Assembly: GCA_029251785.1 (NCBI GenBank)
Contig: JAQXCQ010000059.1
Location: 1-53,877 of the forward strand
Reading direction: 5' to 3'
DNA length: 53,877 nucleotides
Source of the DNA: Maricaulis sp.
Lineage (GTDB): Bacteria; Pseudomonadota; Alphaproteobacteria; Caulobacterales; Maricaulaceae
The notes beneath the pieces were generated by a model. That model had not been told where the DNA came from and made no database searches. It saw nothing but the letters and a program-made list of their open reading frames with translations. Shown piece after piece: positions 1 through 7,343 of the stretch. A program made the position numbers and the translations under genes. The number at the start of each line of letters is the position of its first letter. Position 1 is the stretch's first letter.

Positions 1-25
1 GGGAGAGTAGGTCGCTGCCCGGTCC
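1..25 (+). rRNA. 5S rRNA, 3' end only (partial)
   Basis: The window opens with gggagagtaggtcgctgcc, which matches the conserved 3' part (loop E/helix IV and terminal stem strand) of bacterial 5S rRNA. The 5' partner of the terminal stem lies before the window, so the exact 3' end cannot be fixed. A rho-independent terminator 45 bases later fits the end of an rRNA operon. Confidence 0.75.
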
Positions 26-69
26 GCTCGTTAGTTTCAAATACCCTCTACAAAAATAGCAAAACAATA

Positions 70-94
70 AACCTCGCCTCGGCGAGGTTTTTTT
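70..94 (+). terminator. rho-independent terminator of the rRNA operon
   Basis: A perfect 9-bp stem (70-78 with 81-89) with a 2-base loop is followed by seven T (88-94). It lies shortly after the 5S 3' end and before any plus-strand gene, so it most likely ends the rRNA transcript. This separates the 5S from the tRNA-fMet further on. Confidence 0.85.
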
Positions 95-153
95 GTATCC
101 AAAATCAATATGCTCGGACAGTTTTAAAGTCCCATTCTGGAAACAAGAAGGGC

Positions 154-1029
154 CTAGGCGTGCTCTCTGAGCCAGAAGCTAACGAGAATTTTCATACCCG
201 TTTCAACAGGTTCACCCTTGTGGAGTGTCCGTGGGTCCCCTCTTAGGTCTGGCAATGTATTGGTGAAGGTGAGGGCGTCTCCTCGAACACCGGACCAACG
301 TGTCTCTAGTCGTGGAAAAACGGTATCTCCACCGGTGAATTCCTGGTTGAGCCTGATGAGCGCTGTTGCGATGCGCTGGCCACGCTGAGCGAGGTCATCG
401 CTCGCTATCCCATCATCGTCGCTAAGATAGTCATAATGAGATTTGTAATGGTCGCCGGGGCGATAGGCGAGCATCGAGAGAGGCTCACCCTGTGCGTAGG
501 ACGCGCCAGCGAGACGAGCCATTCGATCTTTGATGGCCCATAGTACCAGATCCATGACGCCATCGGGCAGGGTGGCCACCAAGGATTGGCGGTAGGGGTC
601 CTGCCGCGTACGCCCCAGGCCGGGATCAAAGATTTCCGCAGGTTTGAGCAATGGAGCAGCCCCCGCTGCCAAATAGTCACAAACGACTTCCGGGAATGCA
701 TTCTTCCTACACTTGATCGCGGGTGAATCGCTGAGTGTTTCGCCGACGAGCTCTTGTGGCTGGCAAAGGCGGTCTGCCAGGCTTTCAGGAAGAGGGGGGG
801 CATGTTTGGTAATCGGAAATAGGAGTGCAGACAGTGAGGGCGGCGGTTTCAGAGACAAGTTGGCGCGCAAGCGGGTGAGGTGTTCGCGCGAGATCGTCGG
901 CTTTTTGGCGCGCCAGAGACGATATCTTACCAGCTTGCAAACTTCGCCGAAGTAGGGCGGCGATTGCGTGGCCTGAGCCTCGGTAGGCGGCATGTTCGAG
1001 GATGATGTCGCCGTGGTGCTGCTCGTCAC
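154..1029 (-). CDS. 2OG-Fe(II) oxygenase / prolyl 4-hydroxylase-like domain, C-terminal ORF of a frameshifted gene
   Basis: This reading frame encodes the catalytic part of a 2-oxoglutarate/Fe(II)-dependent hydroxylase of the prolyl 4-hydroxylase type. Visible iron ligands are H198-x-D200, in a His-Tyr-Asp context, and the distal H270. K280 (GMKILVSFW) is the expected 2-oxoglutarate carboxylate-binding lysine. About the first 75 residues are low-complexity and look like a shadow of the other frame (785-1396), which covers the same bases. Genuine coding in this frame probably starts near base 800, at a run of seven C on the coding strand. Removing one C would fuse the two frames into one protein with an N-terminal Sel1/TPR-like helical part and a C-terminal hydroxylase. 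The target protein or amino acid is unknown. A separate gene starting at 1029 is possible but less likely. Confidence 0.7.
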   Translation of the reverse strand: MTSSTTATSSSNMPPTEAQATQSPPYFGEVCKLVRYRLWRAKKPTISREHLTRLRANLSLKPPPSLSALLFPITKHAPPLPESLADRLCQPQELVGETLSDSPAIKCRKNAFPEVVCDYLAAGAAPLLKPAEIFDPGLGRTRQDPYRQSLVATLPDGVMDLVLWAIKDRMARLAGASYAQGEPLSMLAYRPGDHYKSHYDYLSDDDGIASDDLAQRGQRIATALIRLNQEFTGGDTVFPRLETRWSGVRGDALTFTNTLPDLRGDPRTLHKGEPVETGMKILVSFWLREHA

Positions 1030-1396
1030 TCATGTGCATCAAGAGTCCGATTTCGACGAGGGCCTGTAGGTCGCCGTCGCTTGCGTCGGATAGTCGCTGA
1101 CGAACAGCCGAACCTGCATTCGCGGGGTCGGCGAAACCACTTGCGGACATGAAGGCAAGATGGCGCTGACCAGCTGATGTTCTTGGTGCCTTTTGGATGG
1201 TTGCCGCGATCTTCTTGCGTTTCGTCAGAGAGCAACGTGTTTGCGCGCTGAATTGCAAGAGAAGTGATGCCGCACCATCAATGTTGTCGCGCGCAGCGGC
1301 CAATAGCGCGTTGAGGGCCTTATTGTGATCTCCAGTGCGCCAATCCTGAAGTGCCGAATTGATGCGCTCTGTCGAGCTGAGCGATGTCGGAGCCAT
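785..1396 (-). CDS. N-terminal helical (Sel1/TPR-like) part of the same frameshifted hydroxylase gene
   Basis: The chosen start is ATG 1396 (MAPTSLSSTERINSALQDW), which has a purine-rich GGGAAGTG just upstream. The open frame extends to 1576 but that part has no plausible start signal. The product is alanine-rich and helical, with Sel1-like segments such as ALNALLAAARDNIDGAASLL and GDLQALVEIGLLMH, a common N-terminal architecture for alphaproteobacterial 2OG-Fe(II) hydroxylases. It ends ...YQTCPPSS at a stop just after the C7 run (G7 at 794-800 on the plus strand). The downstream catalytic frame continues from the same run, so this is likely the first half of one gene. The break could be a sequencing indel, a real mutation or slippage at the homopolymer. 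Confidence 0.6.
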   Translation of the reverse strand: MAPTSLSSTERINSALQDWRTGDHNKALNALLAAARDNIDGAASLLLQFSAQTRCSLTKRKKIAATIQKAPRTSAGQRHLAFMSASGFADPANAGSAVRQRLSDASDGDLQALVEIGLLMHMSDEQHHGDIILEHAAYRGSGHAIAALLRRSLQAGKISSLARQKADDLARTPHPLARQLVSETAALTVCTPISDYQTCPPSS

Positions 1397-1636
1397 CGTT
1401 TCACTTCCCTTTGGTTTCCAACCTGAAACCGGTTCGATGGCGTCATACTGCACTATAACTAAAGCAGAAAAACCGTTCAGCCCAGCATCAAAACCGTGAC
1501 CGGCTGGCTCGTTATAGCGTATCGCCGGCAAGCTGAGAGTTGGCCCTGTTCGGCCTTTTATTTCGAAATGGCGCAATCGCCCACAAGGTCCGATACTGCT
1601 TGCTGTTTTTGTCCTGCCTCCAGCTCAGATCAACGC

Positions 1637-1665
1637 TTGACGATAGAGGCTGCGCATCCTAAATA
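1637..1665 (+). promoter_or_regulatory. sigma70-type promoter of tRNA-fMet
   Basis: TTGACG (1637-1642) and TAAATA (1660-1665) are separated by 17 bases, a near-ideal housekeeping promoter, ending 37 bases before the 5' end of tRNA-fMet. The tRNA therefore does not need read-through from the rRNA operon. The rest of 1397-1636 is the upstream region of the minus-strand hydroxylase gene and shows nothing else. Confidence 0.7.
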
Positions 1666-1702
1666 CGCGCCTCGTCTGACCTACAAAGTCGACGTGCCCT
1701 GA

Positions 1703-1779
<77 letters not shown>

Positions 1780-1784
1780 AAAGG

Positions 1785-1816
1785 ACCCGCTAGTTCTCTG
1801 AGCTAGCGGGTTTTTT
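1785..1816 (+). terminator. rho-independent terminator after tRNA-fMet
   Basis: A 9-bp perfect stem (1785-1793 with 1803-1811, ACCCGCTAG / CTAGCGGGT) is followed by six T. It starts six bases after the encoded CCA of tRNA-fMet. Bases 1817-2064 after it contain no convincing gene. Confidence 0.9.
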
Positions 1817-2064
1817 ATTGTCGATTTCGGCAGGGGCACCGCAGATGCCTTGCCGTTCTGAGGCGATTGCTGTTTGTCCGGCGCCGCAATTATTCGGCTT
1901 TTACGGTGTGTCTGGAGCTCGAGTTGTGGCCGCAAAAGTGTGTGTTTTGAAAGGGTGTCAGCAACATTGGATGACAAGTTCGACCAGTGGTGCGAAGAGT
2001 TTGATGTTCTGCCGACGGAGAATGGTCCATCACCAGCTTTAATCCGATCAAACCCAGACCCTTC

Positions 2065-2709
2065 GTGTATGCGCCACCGAAGCGCGGCGCGTTGCCGGTT
2101 GTTTATGTGGATGAGCATATTCTCGTGCTTGATAAGCCGGCGGGTTTATTGACCGTTGCGGGCAAGAGCCCGGATCTGTCGGACTGCCTGGAGTCTCGCG
2201 CGGTGGATGACTATCCCAGCGCTACCATTATTCATCGTCTTGATAAGGATACGTCTGGGATTATCGTATTGGCGTTGACGGCCGACGCTCACGCTCATAT
2301 CGGCCGGCAGTTTGAGAAGCGACAAACCCAAAAACGTTACATCGCGAAAGTCTGGGGCTGTTTGGCGACAGATTCGGGTCAAGTTGATCAACCGCTTGCG
2401 TCTGATTGGCCCAATCGACCCAAACAACATGTCGACACCGTTCTGGGACGTCAGGCGATCACAGACTGGGCTGTGACCGAGGTTGGTGAGACATCCACTC
2501 GTGTAGCGCTCTCCCCGCAAACCGGTCGTACGCATCAACTCCGTGTCCATATGAGCTTCTTGGGGCATCCGATACTGGGGGATAATCTGTACGCTCCCGC
2601 GGATGCATTGGCGGCAAGCGACCGACTATGTCTGCATGCGGAATTGTTGAAGTTTCGGCATCCGAACGGCGGAGCGAATACTTGTTTTGTCAGTGAAGCC
2701 CCTTTTTAG
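2065..2709 (+). CDS. rluA: RluA-type pseudouridine synthase
   Basis: The 214-residue product isomerises uridine to pseudouridine in RNA. In E. coli, RluA acts on 23S U746 and on U32 of some tRNAs. The catalytic motif HRLDKDTSG is present near residue 57, with Asp the expected nucleophile. DWPNRPKQ and GRTHQLRVHM..LGHPILGD, followed by LHAELL, match RluA itself more closely than the larger RluC/RluD types. Its length also fits RluA, and no S4 domain is present. The start is uncertain: GTG 2065 is the first possible start after an in-frame stop at 2002, and it has no good ribosome-binding site. It lies alone between tRNA-fMet and the convergent thrC. Confidence 0.88.
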   Translation: MYAPPKRGALPVVYVDEHILVLDKPAGLLTVAGKSPDLSDCLESRAVDDYPSATIIHRLDKDTSGIIVLALTADAHAHIGRQFEKRQTQKRYIAKVWGCLATDSGQVDQPLASDWPNRPKQHVDTVLGRQAITDWAVTEVGETSTRVALSPQTGRTHQLRVHMSFLGHPILGDNLYAPADALAASDRLCLHAELLKFRHPNGGANTCFVSEAPF

Positions 2710-2723
2710 ACGCACAAAATTTC

Positions 2724-4004
2724 CTAGGCCAAAGCAGCGGCCAGCGCCCGATCGGTGGCTGCGATGTCGGTCACTGAAACATCGCGGGTGGCGACAGAGG
2801 CGAGATTGGCGGGAAGGTTTGTACTTGTGCCAATAAGCGGGTCAACAACATCGGCAAACTTATACGGGTGAGCTGTCGCGGCGATAATCCACCGGCGATG
2901 TTGTCGCGCTCGGTGATCAAGTCGGGAGTATGCCTCCAGCGCCGTCGCTGTGTGTGGGCAGGCGATATAATCAAACTTCGTGAGCGTGTCGGATATCCTG
3001 GCCTTGATTGCGCAATTATCAACTTTGTAGACCGCGTCGATTTTCGCATTTTGCAGTTGGTTTAGCCGTTCGAAATTGCTCGGATTGCCGACATCCATGG
3101 CATTCGCGATCGTGGCGATCGCCGCCCGCGCGATATAATCGCCAGATTGCTGCCAGTGATGCAGGGCTCCATTCGCATTGGTCGCCAGAACAATGGGGCC
3201 GATTGGCATGCCACATATTCGAGCCATTATCGCCGCGACCGCATTGCCCAGATTGCCCGATGGAATGATGAAGCCCGGTCGGCTTCCGGTCTCGCGAAAA
3301 TGTGCCAAAGCTGCCTGTGACCAATACGACATCTGCGGCAATAAACGTCCGATCGATATCGAATTGGCAGATGTCAGCCCGTATTCTGTTGAAAGGGCGA
3401 TATTGGAGAAGGCGGTTTTGACCAATCTCTGGCAATCATCGAAATCGCCGTCGACGCGCAAGGCATTTACCGGGTGGGACCAGCAGCATAATTGACGCTC
3501 CTGAAAAGCTGAAATCCGACCCTTTGGATAGAGAATGACGGCACGGGCGTTTGAGCCGCCTTCCGCCGCGCATCCGACCGCCCCGCCGGTATCGCCGGAG
3601 GTCGCTGCGAGCACGGTGACCGGATCCGCCGGGCTGGCGATATGATCAAGACATCGAAACAGAAAACGGGCACCAAAATCCTTGAAAGCTCCCGTGGGGC
3701 CATGAAACAGTTCCAGAATGCTGAGATCGGGCTGGCTCGGGTCGGGCTGGATGAGCGGTACGTTGAAATTAAAGGCTGACTGGCAAATTGCTGTTAGATT
3801 TTCAGCCAAGGGGCTGTTTTCAAAGAACGGGCGGAGCAGCGTTTCGCCAATATCAGCGACCGAATGTTTATCGTCGAATTGTTCGAGTGAGAAACTCGGA
3901 AATGTTTGTGGCAAGTAGAGCCCGCCGTCCGGAGCAACGCCTGCGCGGATAGCCCGGTCTGCGGCGACGGCCGGAGCGTTCTTTCGGGTGCTGAGATAAT
4001 TCAC
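2724..4004 (-). CDS. thrC: threonine synthase
   Basis: This PLP enzyme converts O-phosphohomoserine to threonine, the last step of the pathway. The protein (426 aa) opens with MNYLSTRKNAPAV, typical of the family. The PLP lysine sits in HGPTGAFKDFG (K108), the phosphate-binding loop in TSGDTGGAV, and IPSGNLGNAVA is also conserved. The start is a GTG at 4004-4002 that overlaps the thrB stop as GTGA, so translation is probably coupled. It is the last gene of the thrA-thrB-thrC operon. The length is slightly shorter than the roughly 460 aa of many proteobacterial long-type enzymes, but no conserved block is missing. Confidence 0.96.
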   Translation of the reverse strand: MNYLSTRKNAPAVAADRAIRAGVAPDGGLYLPQTFPSFSLEQFDDKHSVADIGETLLRPFFENSPLAENLTAICQSAFNFNVPLIQPDPSQPDLSILELFHGPTGAFKDFGARFLFRCLDHIASPADPVTVLAATSGDTGGAVGCAAEGGSNARAVILYPKGRISAFQERQLCCWSHPVNALRVDGDFDDCQRLVKTAFSNIALSTEYGLTSANSISIGRLLPQMSYWSQAALAHFRETGSRPGFIIPSGNLGNAVAAIMARICGMPIGPIVLATNANGALHHWQQSGDYIARAAIATIANAMDVGNPSNFERLNQLQNAKIDAVYKVDNCAIKARISDTLTKFDYIACPHTATALEAYSRLDHRARQHRRWIIAATAHPYKFADVVDPLIGTSTNLPANLASVATRDVSVTDIAATDRALAAALA

Positions 4005-4960
4005 AGATCAACCTCCACACGCAGGCCGTCGCTTTCCAGGGGCGCTTGATAGAGGTGAGCCACACAACCCTGATTATCAAACGCCTCCTGCATGGCTGCA
4101 ATAACATGGCAGCTGTCGGATTCAGCAGCCCAGGCAAAGACGGAAGGGCCGGATCCGGAGAAGGAGCATCCTAATGCGCCGGCGGCAATTGCGGCCCGTT
4201 GTACATCGGCGAGTTCGGGCAGAAGCGGTAAGCGTTGCGGTTCAATGAATATGTCGTGCAATCCAGCTCGTATCAGATCACGGTCATTGGTCGTGCAGCC
4301 CGCGACAAAACCGGCGATATTGCGCGCGTGTTCCACCGCGATGTGCTGAGAAACGCTGGGTGCGAGCAGATCTCGGGCCGACTGCGTCTCTGTCTTACGA
4401 TCAGGGTGGAACACGATACAGGTCAGCCCCGCTGGAGCGGGCAATCTCTTGACCAGGGGTGGCTCAAGCTGGGCAGCAATAACCAGCCCGCCATGCAGGC
4501 TCGCCATCACATTGTCCCAAGGGGGTGGGTCTGCGGAGACCGCTTCACCCTCGAGGGCAAACGGAAGCAGTTCGACCACAGAAAATGGGGCTTCTAACAA
4601 AGCGTTCACCGCGCCAGCGGCCGCAACAGCGGAAGCTGCGGAGCCTCCCATGCCGGCGCTCATCGGAATGCCCTTCTCAATGTCAAGCGTGACGCCAATC
4701 TTGGCGTTGGCAGCGTTTAGAACCGCGCTCGCGGCCGCCAGAGCGCAATTGTCACCGACGGCGGCCGGCAGAGTTTGCGCCAGTCCCGAGACCTTGCCCA
4801 GGCGAACACCTGGCTGTTGGTTTCGCACCGCGCGAACGCGGTCGCGGGCTGCATCAAAGGCTAGGCCGAGCACGTCATAGCCGACCCCGACATTGCCGAT
4901 GCTGGCCGGCGCACTGGCCCGGGTTTCCCTTGGGGGCCCGAGCGTGGAATTGTTTGTCAT
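4001..4960 (-). CDS. thrB: homoserine kinase (GHMP family)
   Basis: The product phosphorylates homoserine with ATP for ThrC. All three GHMP-kinase motifs are visible: APASIGNVGVGYDVLGLA (about residues 17-34), the ATP loop GIPMSAGMGGSAAS (97-110) and GALGCSFSGSGPSVFAWA near the C-terminus. The chosen start is ATG 4960 (MTNNSTLGPP), which overlaps the stop of thrA as ATGA. An in-frame start at 4999 would extend 39 bases into thrA and is less likely. This is the GHMP type of ThrB, not the ChoK-like homoserine kinase of Rhizobiales and many other alphaproteobacteria. Together with a fused ThrA, the operon resembles the gammaproteobacterial thrABC layout. Confidence 0.95.
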   Translation of the reverse strand: MTNNSTLGPPRETRASAPASIGNVGVGYDVLGLAFDAARDRVRAVRNQQPGVRLGKVSGLAQTLPAAVGDNCALAAASAVLNAANAKIGVTLDIEKGIPMSAGMGGSAASAVAAAGAVNALLEAPFSVVELLPFALEGEAVSADPPPWDNVMASLHGGLVIAAQLEPPLVKRLPAPAGLTCIVFHPDRKTETQSARDLLAPSVSQHIAVEHARNIAGFVAGCTTNDRDLIRAGLHDIFIEPQRLPLLPELADVQRAAIAAGALGCSFSGSGPSVFAWAAESDSCHVIAAMQEAFDNQGCVAHLYQAPLESDGLRVEVDL

Positions 4961-6762
4961 GCGTACCGATCTCCGACATGTGGCCCGTCGTTGATACACA
5001 TATTTGCCCGCTGTGGGTAAGATCGCGTTACAGCGAGCCGTTGAATATCCATAATATCAGCAAATACGGCATGAGCGGTGGGCCAGCGCCCGGCACCTTT
5101 GCCGAAAACGCTGACCTCGCCCTGGGGGAGATGAATGATGAAACCATTGGCTTCCTCTTTAAGGCTGGCGAGGCGGTGACTGACGGGCAGTGCGCGGATT
5201 TCAACGCTCGCCCTGATGCTGCCATCGCGAGATGCCGAACAGGACCCAATCTGTTTAAGGACGAGGCCCTGTTCAGCAACGGCGCGGATGCGCCCGGGGG
5301 ATAAATCATTGAGGCTCTGTCGCGATATGGCGCGTGGCTCAATGGCGATGCCAAAGGCATGTCGGATGATGATGGACAATTTGTCTGCGGCGTCGTGGCC
5401 GTCGATATCGGTGCTCGGGTCGGCTTCGGCGAAGCCGGCATCCTGTGCGCGCTTTATGGCATCCTCCAAGCGTTCACCTCGTTGAAGTTGTCCAAAAATG
5501 TAATTGCATGTGCCGTTCATGACGCCGTCTACAGCCATGATCCCGGCGTGCGCTGAAAGCCGATCAAGGGTCTCCAAAATGGGGGCGCCGCCGCCGACCG
5601 CTGCCGTGTATTTCAATGCCCGCTTATTGCGAGATGCGAGTTCGTGTAGAAGAGCGAAATCTTGCGCCATTATTGCTTTGTTTGCGGTGACGAGATGAGC
5701 GCCGTTGCGCAGAGCCGTTTGGCTAAGGCTACGGGCAAGGTTGAGACCGCCCATGAGTTCCACCACGATATCGGGATCATCGGCAAAACTCTCCTCTGCC
5801 TGGTGTGTGAATGTTAGTCCTGATCTGGCTTCTGCATCATGCTGTACTGGATCTCGCACCAAAACGGGATTGAGGATGAATCGATTTGGGTGTGCCAATA
5901 GGTGCTGGCACACGCCGGCTCCGACTGCACCATGGCCTAGGACTGCGACCCGTAATGGCGCAGCTGAACGCGCCAATCCGACCCGTCGCTGTTCTCGTCC
6001 AATTTTCGTAGCGTATCCCTTGCCAACGGCGGCGACTTCGATGGTGAGGTCATGTTCCTGGGCAGCACAGATCGCCTTCGATTGTACCAGGCCGCGACTT
6101 ATACGGGCGGCATCCTCATAACTCACACATTCAAGACGTTGCGCATCGGGGTCGATGCGTGGATCCTCAGAATAAACGCCGTCGACATCCTTGATCAGCC
6201 GTGCGCGACTGGCCCCGAGCCAGTGCGCAAACATCACAGCGGTCAAATCTGTGCCGCCTCTCCCTAGTGTGGCCGGGCCATCGATGCCCTCACCGAAAAA
6301 GCCGGGAGCGACGATGACGTCGGCAGTTTCCAGATGCCTGAGAACGCGGTGCGCGTCCAAACCGACTAGATTGGCGTCAAGCGCGTCGCCTTGTGCCTTT
6401 AATCCCATTTCGTGGGGGTCGAGAACGGCGACCGGAATGCCGGCACTTTCCAGCGCCAAGCCCATCAGTGCGGCAGATTTGAGTTCCCCATTGCGAACCA
6501 ATCGCGCAACCAATCCGGCGTTTTTGGAACCGCCCATGCTCTCTGCCAGATTAAAGAGCGCGTCGGTTTCTCCTGCCAGCGCCGAAACCACCGCCACAAC
6601 TTTTTCACCGGCTCGGGTGTGCCGATAAATTTCGTGGGCGGCTCGAGCATAATCTTCCGTATTACGAAGCACCGAGCTGCCGAATTTTAGGACGGACAGC
6701 TTGTGGTCGGAGAGTTGATTTCCACATCGCGGTTCTGGTGGGCAGGGGGAGGAGAGTTTCAC
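4957..6762 (-). CDS. thrA: bifunctional aspartate kinase / homoserine dehydrogenase lacking ACT domains
   Basis: The N-terminal aspartate kinase begins at VLKFGSSVL (residues 24-32) and includes GFFGEGIDG, TLGRGGTDLTA and DVDGVYSEDPR. The homoserine dehydrogenase begins at VLGHGAVGAGV (Rossmann loop, about 274-284) and has VTANKA, NGTCNYI and EADPSTDIDGHDAADKL. The kinase ends and the dehydrogenase begins within about 20 residues, leaving no room for the two regulatory ACT domains of E. coli ThrA (820 aa). The chosen start is GTG 6762, with AAGGA eight bases upstream. ATG 6810 is open but lies directly on the T-tract of the attenuator and has no ribosome-binding site. First gene of thrABC. 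Loss of ACT suggests loss of allosteric threonine feedback, which the upstream attenuator may replace. Confidence 0.95.
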   Translation of the reverse strand: MKLSSPCPPEPRCGNQLSDHKLSVLKFGSSVLRNTEDYARAAHEIYRHTRAGEKVVAVVSALAGETDALFNLAESMGGSKNAGLVARLVRNGELKSAALMGLALESAGIPVAVLDPHEMGLKAQGDALDANLVGLDAHRVLRHLETADVIVAPGFFGEGIDGPATLGRGGTDLTAVMFAHWLGASRARLIKDVDGVYSEDPRIDPDAQRLECVSYEDAARISRGLVQSKAICAAQEHDLTIEVAAVGKGYATKIGREQRRVGLARSAAPLRVAVLGHGAVGAGVCQHLLAHPNRFILNPVLVRDPVQHDAEARSGLTFTHQAEESFADDPDIVVELMGGLNLARSLSQTALRNGAHLVTANKAIMAQDFALLHELASRNKRALKYTAAVGGGAPILETLDRLSAHAGIMAVDGVMNGTCNYIFGQLQRGERLEDAIKRAQDAGFAEADPSTDIDGHDAADKLSIIIRHAFGIAIEPRAISRQSLNDLSPGRIRAVAEQGLVLKQIGSCSASRDGSIRASVEIRALPVSHRLASLKEEANGFIIHLPQGEVSVFGKGAGRWPTAHAVFADIMDIQRLAVTRSYPQRANMCINDGPHVGDRYA

Positions 6763-6811
6763 GGGTTTGGTCCTTGGGATATCGATTCGATAAATTTCAA
6801 ATTTGGGCATT

Positions 6812-6850
6812 AAAAAACCCGCTCGCCGGGTTTCGGGGAGCGGGTCGGGT
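6812..6850 (-). terminator. thr operon attenuator (intrinsic terminator in the leader)
   Basis: On the minus strand a stem ACCCGCTC / GAGCGGGT encloses a G/C-rich interior and is followed by six T, ending two bases before ATG 6810 and 50 bases before the probable thrA start. It lies 20-30 bases after the stop of the Thr-rich leader peptide. The G run in the leader (about 6889-6895) could pair with the CCCCG of the terminator's 5' arm as an antiterminator. The antiterminator is inferred. The terminator itself is clear. Confidence 0.85.
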
Positions 6851-6870
6851 GATTGGCGATTTTAGGTGCG

Positions 6871-7011
6871 CTAATCCACTCGAGCCGTTCCCCCGGAAGA
6901 GGAGGTCATCGTGGTGACGGTGGTAATCTTGGATGTAAGGGCAACGAAGCTAGACACAGCAATGCCCGCATCGTGACCAGAAGCATCACGGCGCATATCG
7001 GCAGACAACAT
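6871..7011 (-). CDS. thrL: Thr-rich leader peptide of the thr operon
   Basis: A short minus-strand reading frame ends ...SKITTVTTMTSSSGGTARVD and a TAG at 6873-6871. The stretch at 6927-6904 reads Ile-Thr-Thr-Val-Thr-Thr-Met-Thr: five Thr codons in eight, plus Ile, as in the E. coli thr leader, where low charged tRNA-Thr or tRNA-Ile stalls the ribosome and prevents termination. The start is uncertain. ATG 7011 (46 aa), ATG 6996 (41 aa) and ATG 7029 are all in frame and none has a strong ribosome-binding site. The peptide is longer than the 21-aa E. coli ThrL, but its position before a terminator and thrA makes the role convincing. Bases 7030-7290 upstream should hold the operon promoter. They contain AT-rich TATATA runs near 7200-7220 that I cannot assign firmly. 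Confidence 0.8.
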   Translation of the reverse strand: MLSADMRRDASGHDAGIAVSSFVALTSKITTVTTMTSSSGGTARVD

Positions 7012-7291
7012 GTTCTTCAACTGCAGCATCGGCACTCTCGGATTCGGATCGTCGTCAGGCCACGATCATCTAAATTCTTTCCAAAGAGAGCCGTATTACA
7101 TCCGGGTCGTCAAATTAAAAATTGGTTCTTTGGGGCAACACTCTGACCGGTGAGCAACTGGAGCCCTTCCGGGGCTGGTGCTCGCAAATCATAATTTGGT
7201 ATATATAACAGATGTATATAGCGCCACGCGGCGGGTGCCCTTATCAAGGTAGATGAGAGTGCATTTTCGCAGCTGTGTGACCATTGCGCAC

Positions 7292-7318
7292 AAAAAAGCC
7301 CCGCCGAAATGGCGAGGC
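7292..7318 (-). terminator. rho-independent terminator of pckA
   Basis: On the minus strand GCCTCGCC pairs with GGCGGGGC around a 4-base loop, followed by six T (plus-strand A run 7292-7297). It lies just after the pckA stop at 7344 and ends that transcript before the thr leader region. Confidence 0.85.
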
Positions 7319-7343
7319 CTTGATGTTTGTCTTGGAGGATTTG

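Noticed and set aside
6763-6810. thrA start at ATG 6810
   Set aside because: It lies directly on the attenuator T-tract with no ribosome-binding site, whereas GTG 6762 has AAGGA at ideal spacing.
7162-7176. Small inverted repeat AGCCC..GGGCT upstream of the thr leader as a terminator or riboswitch
   Set aside because: Short stem and no T-tract; no recognisable riboswitch core around it.
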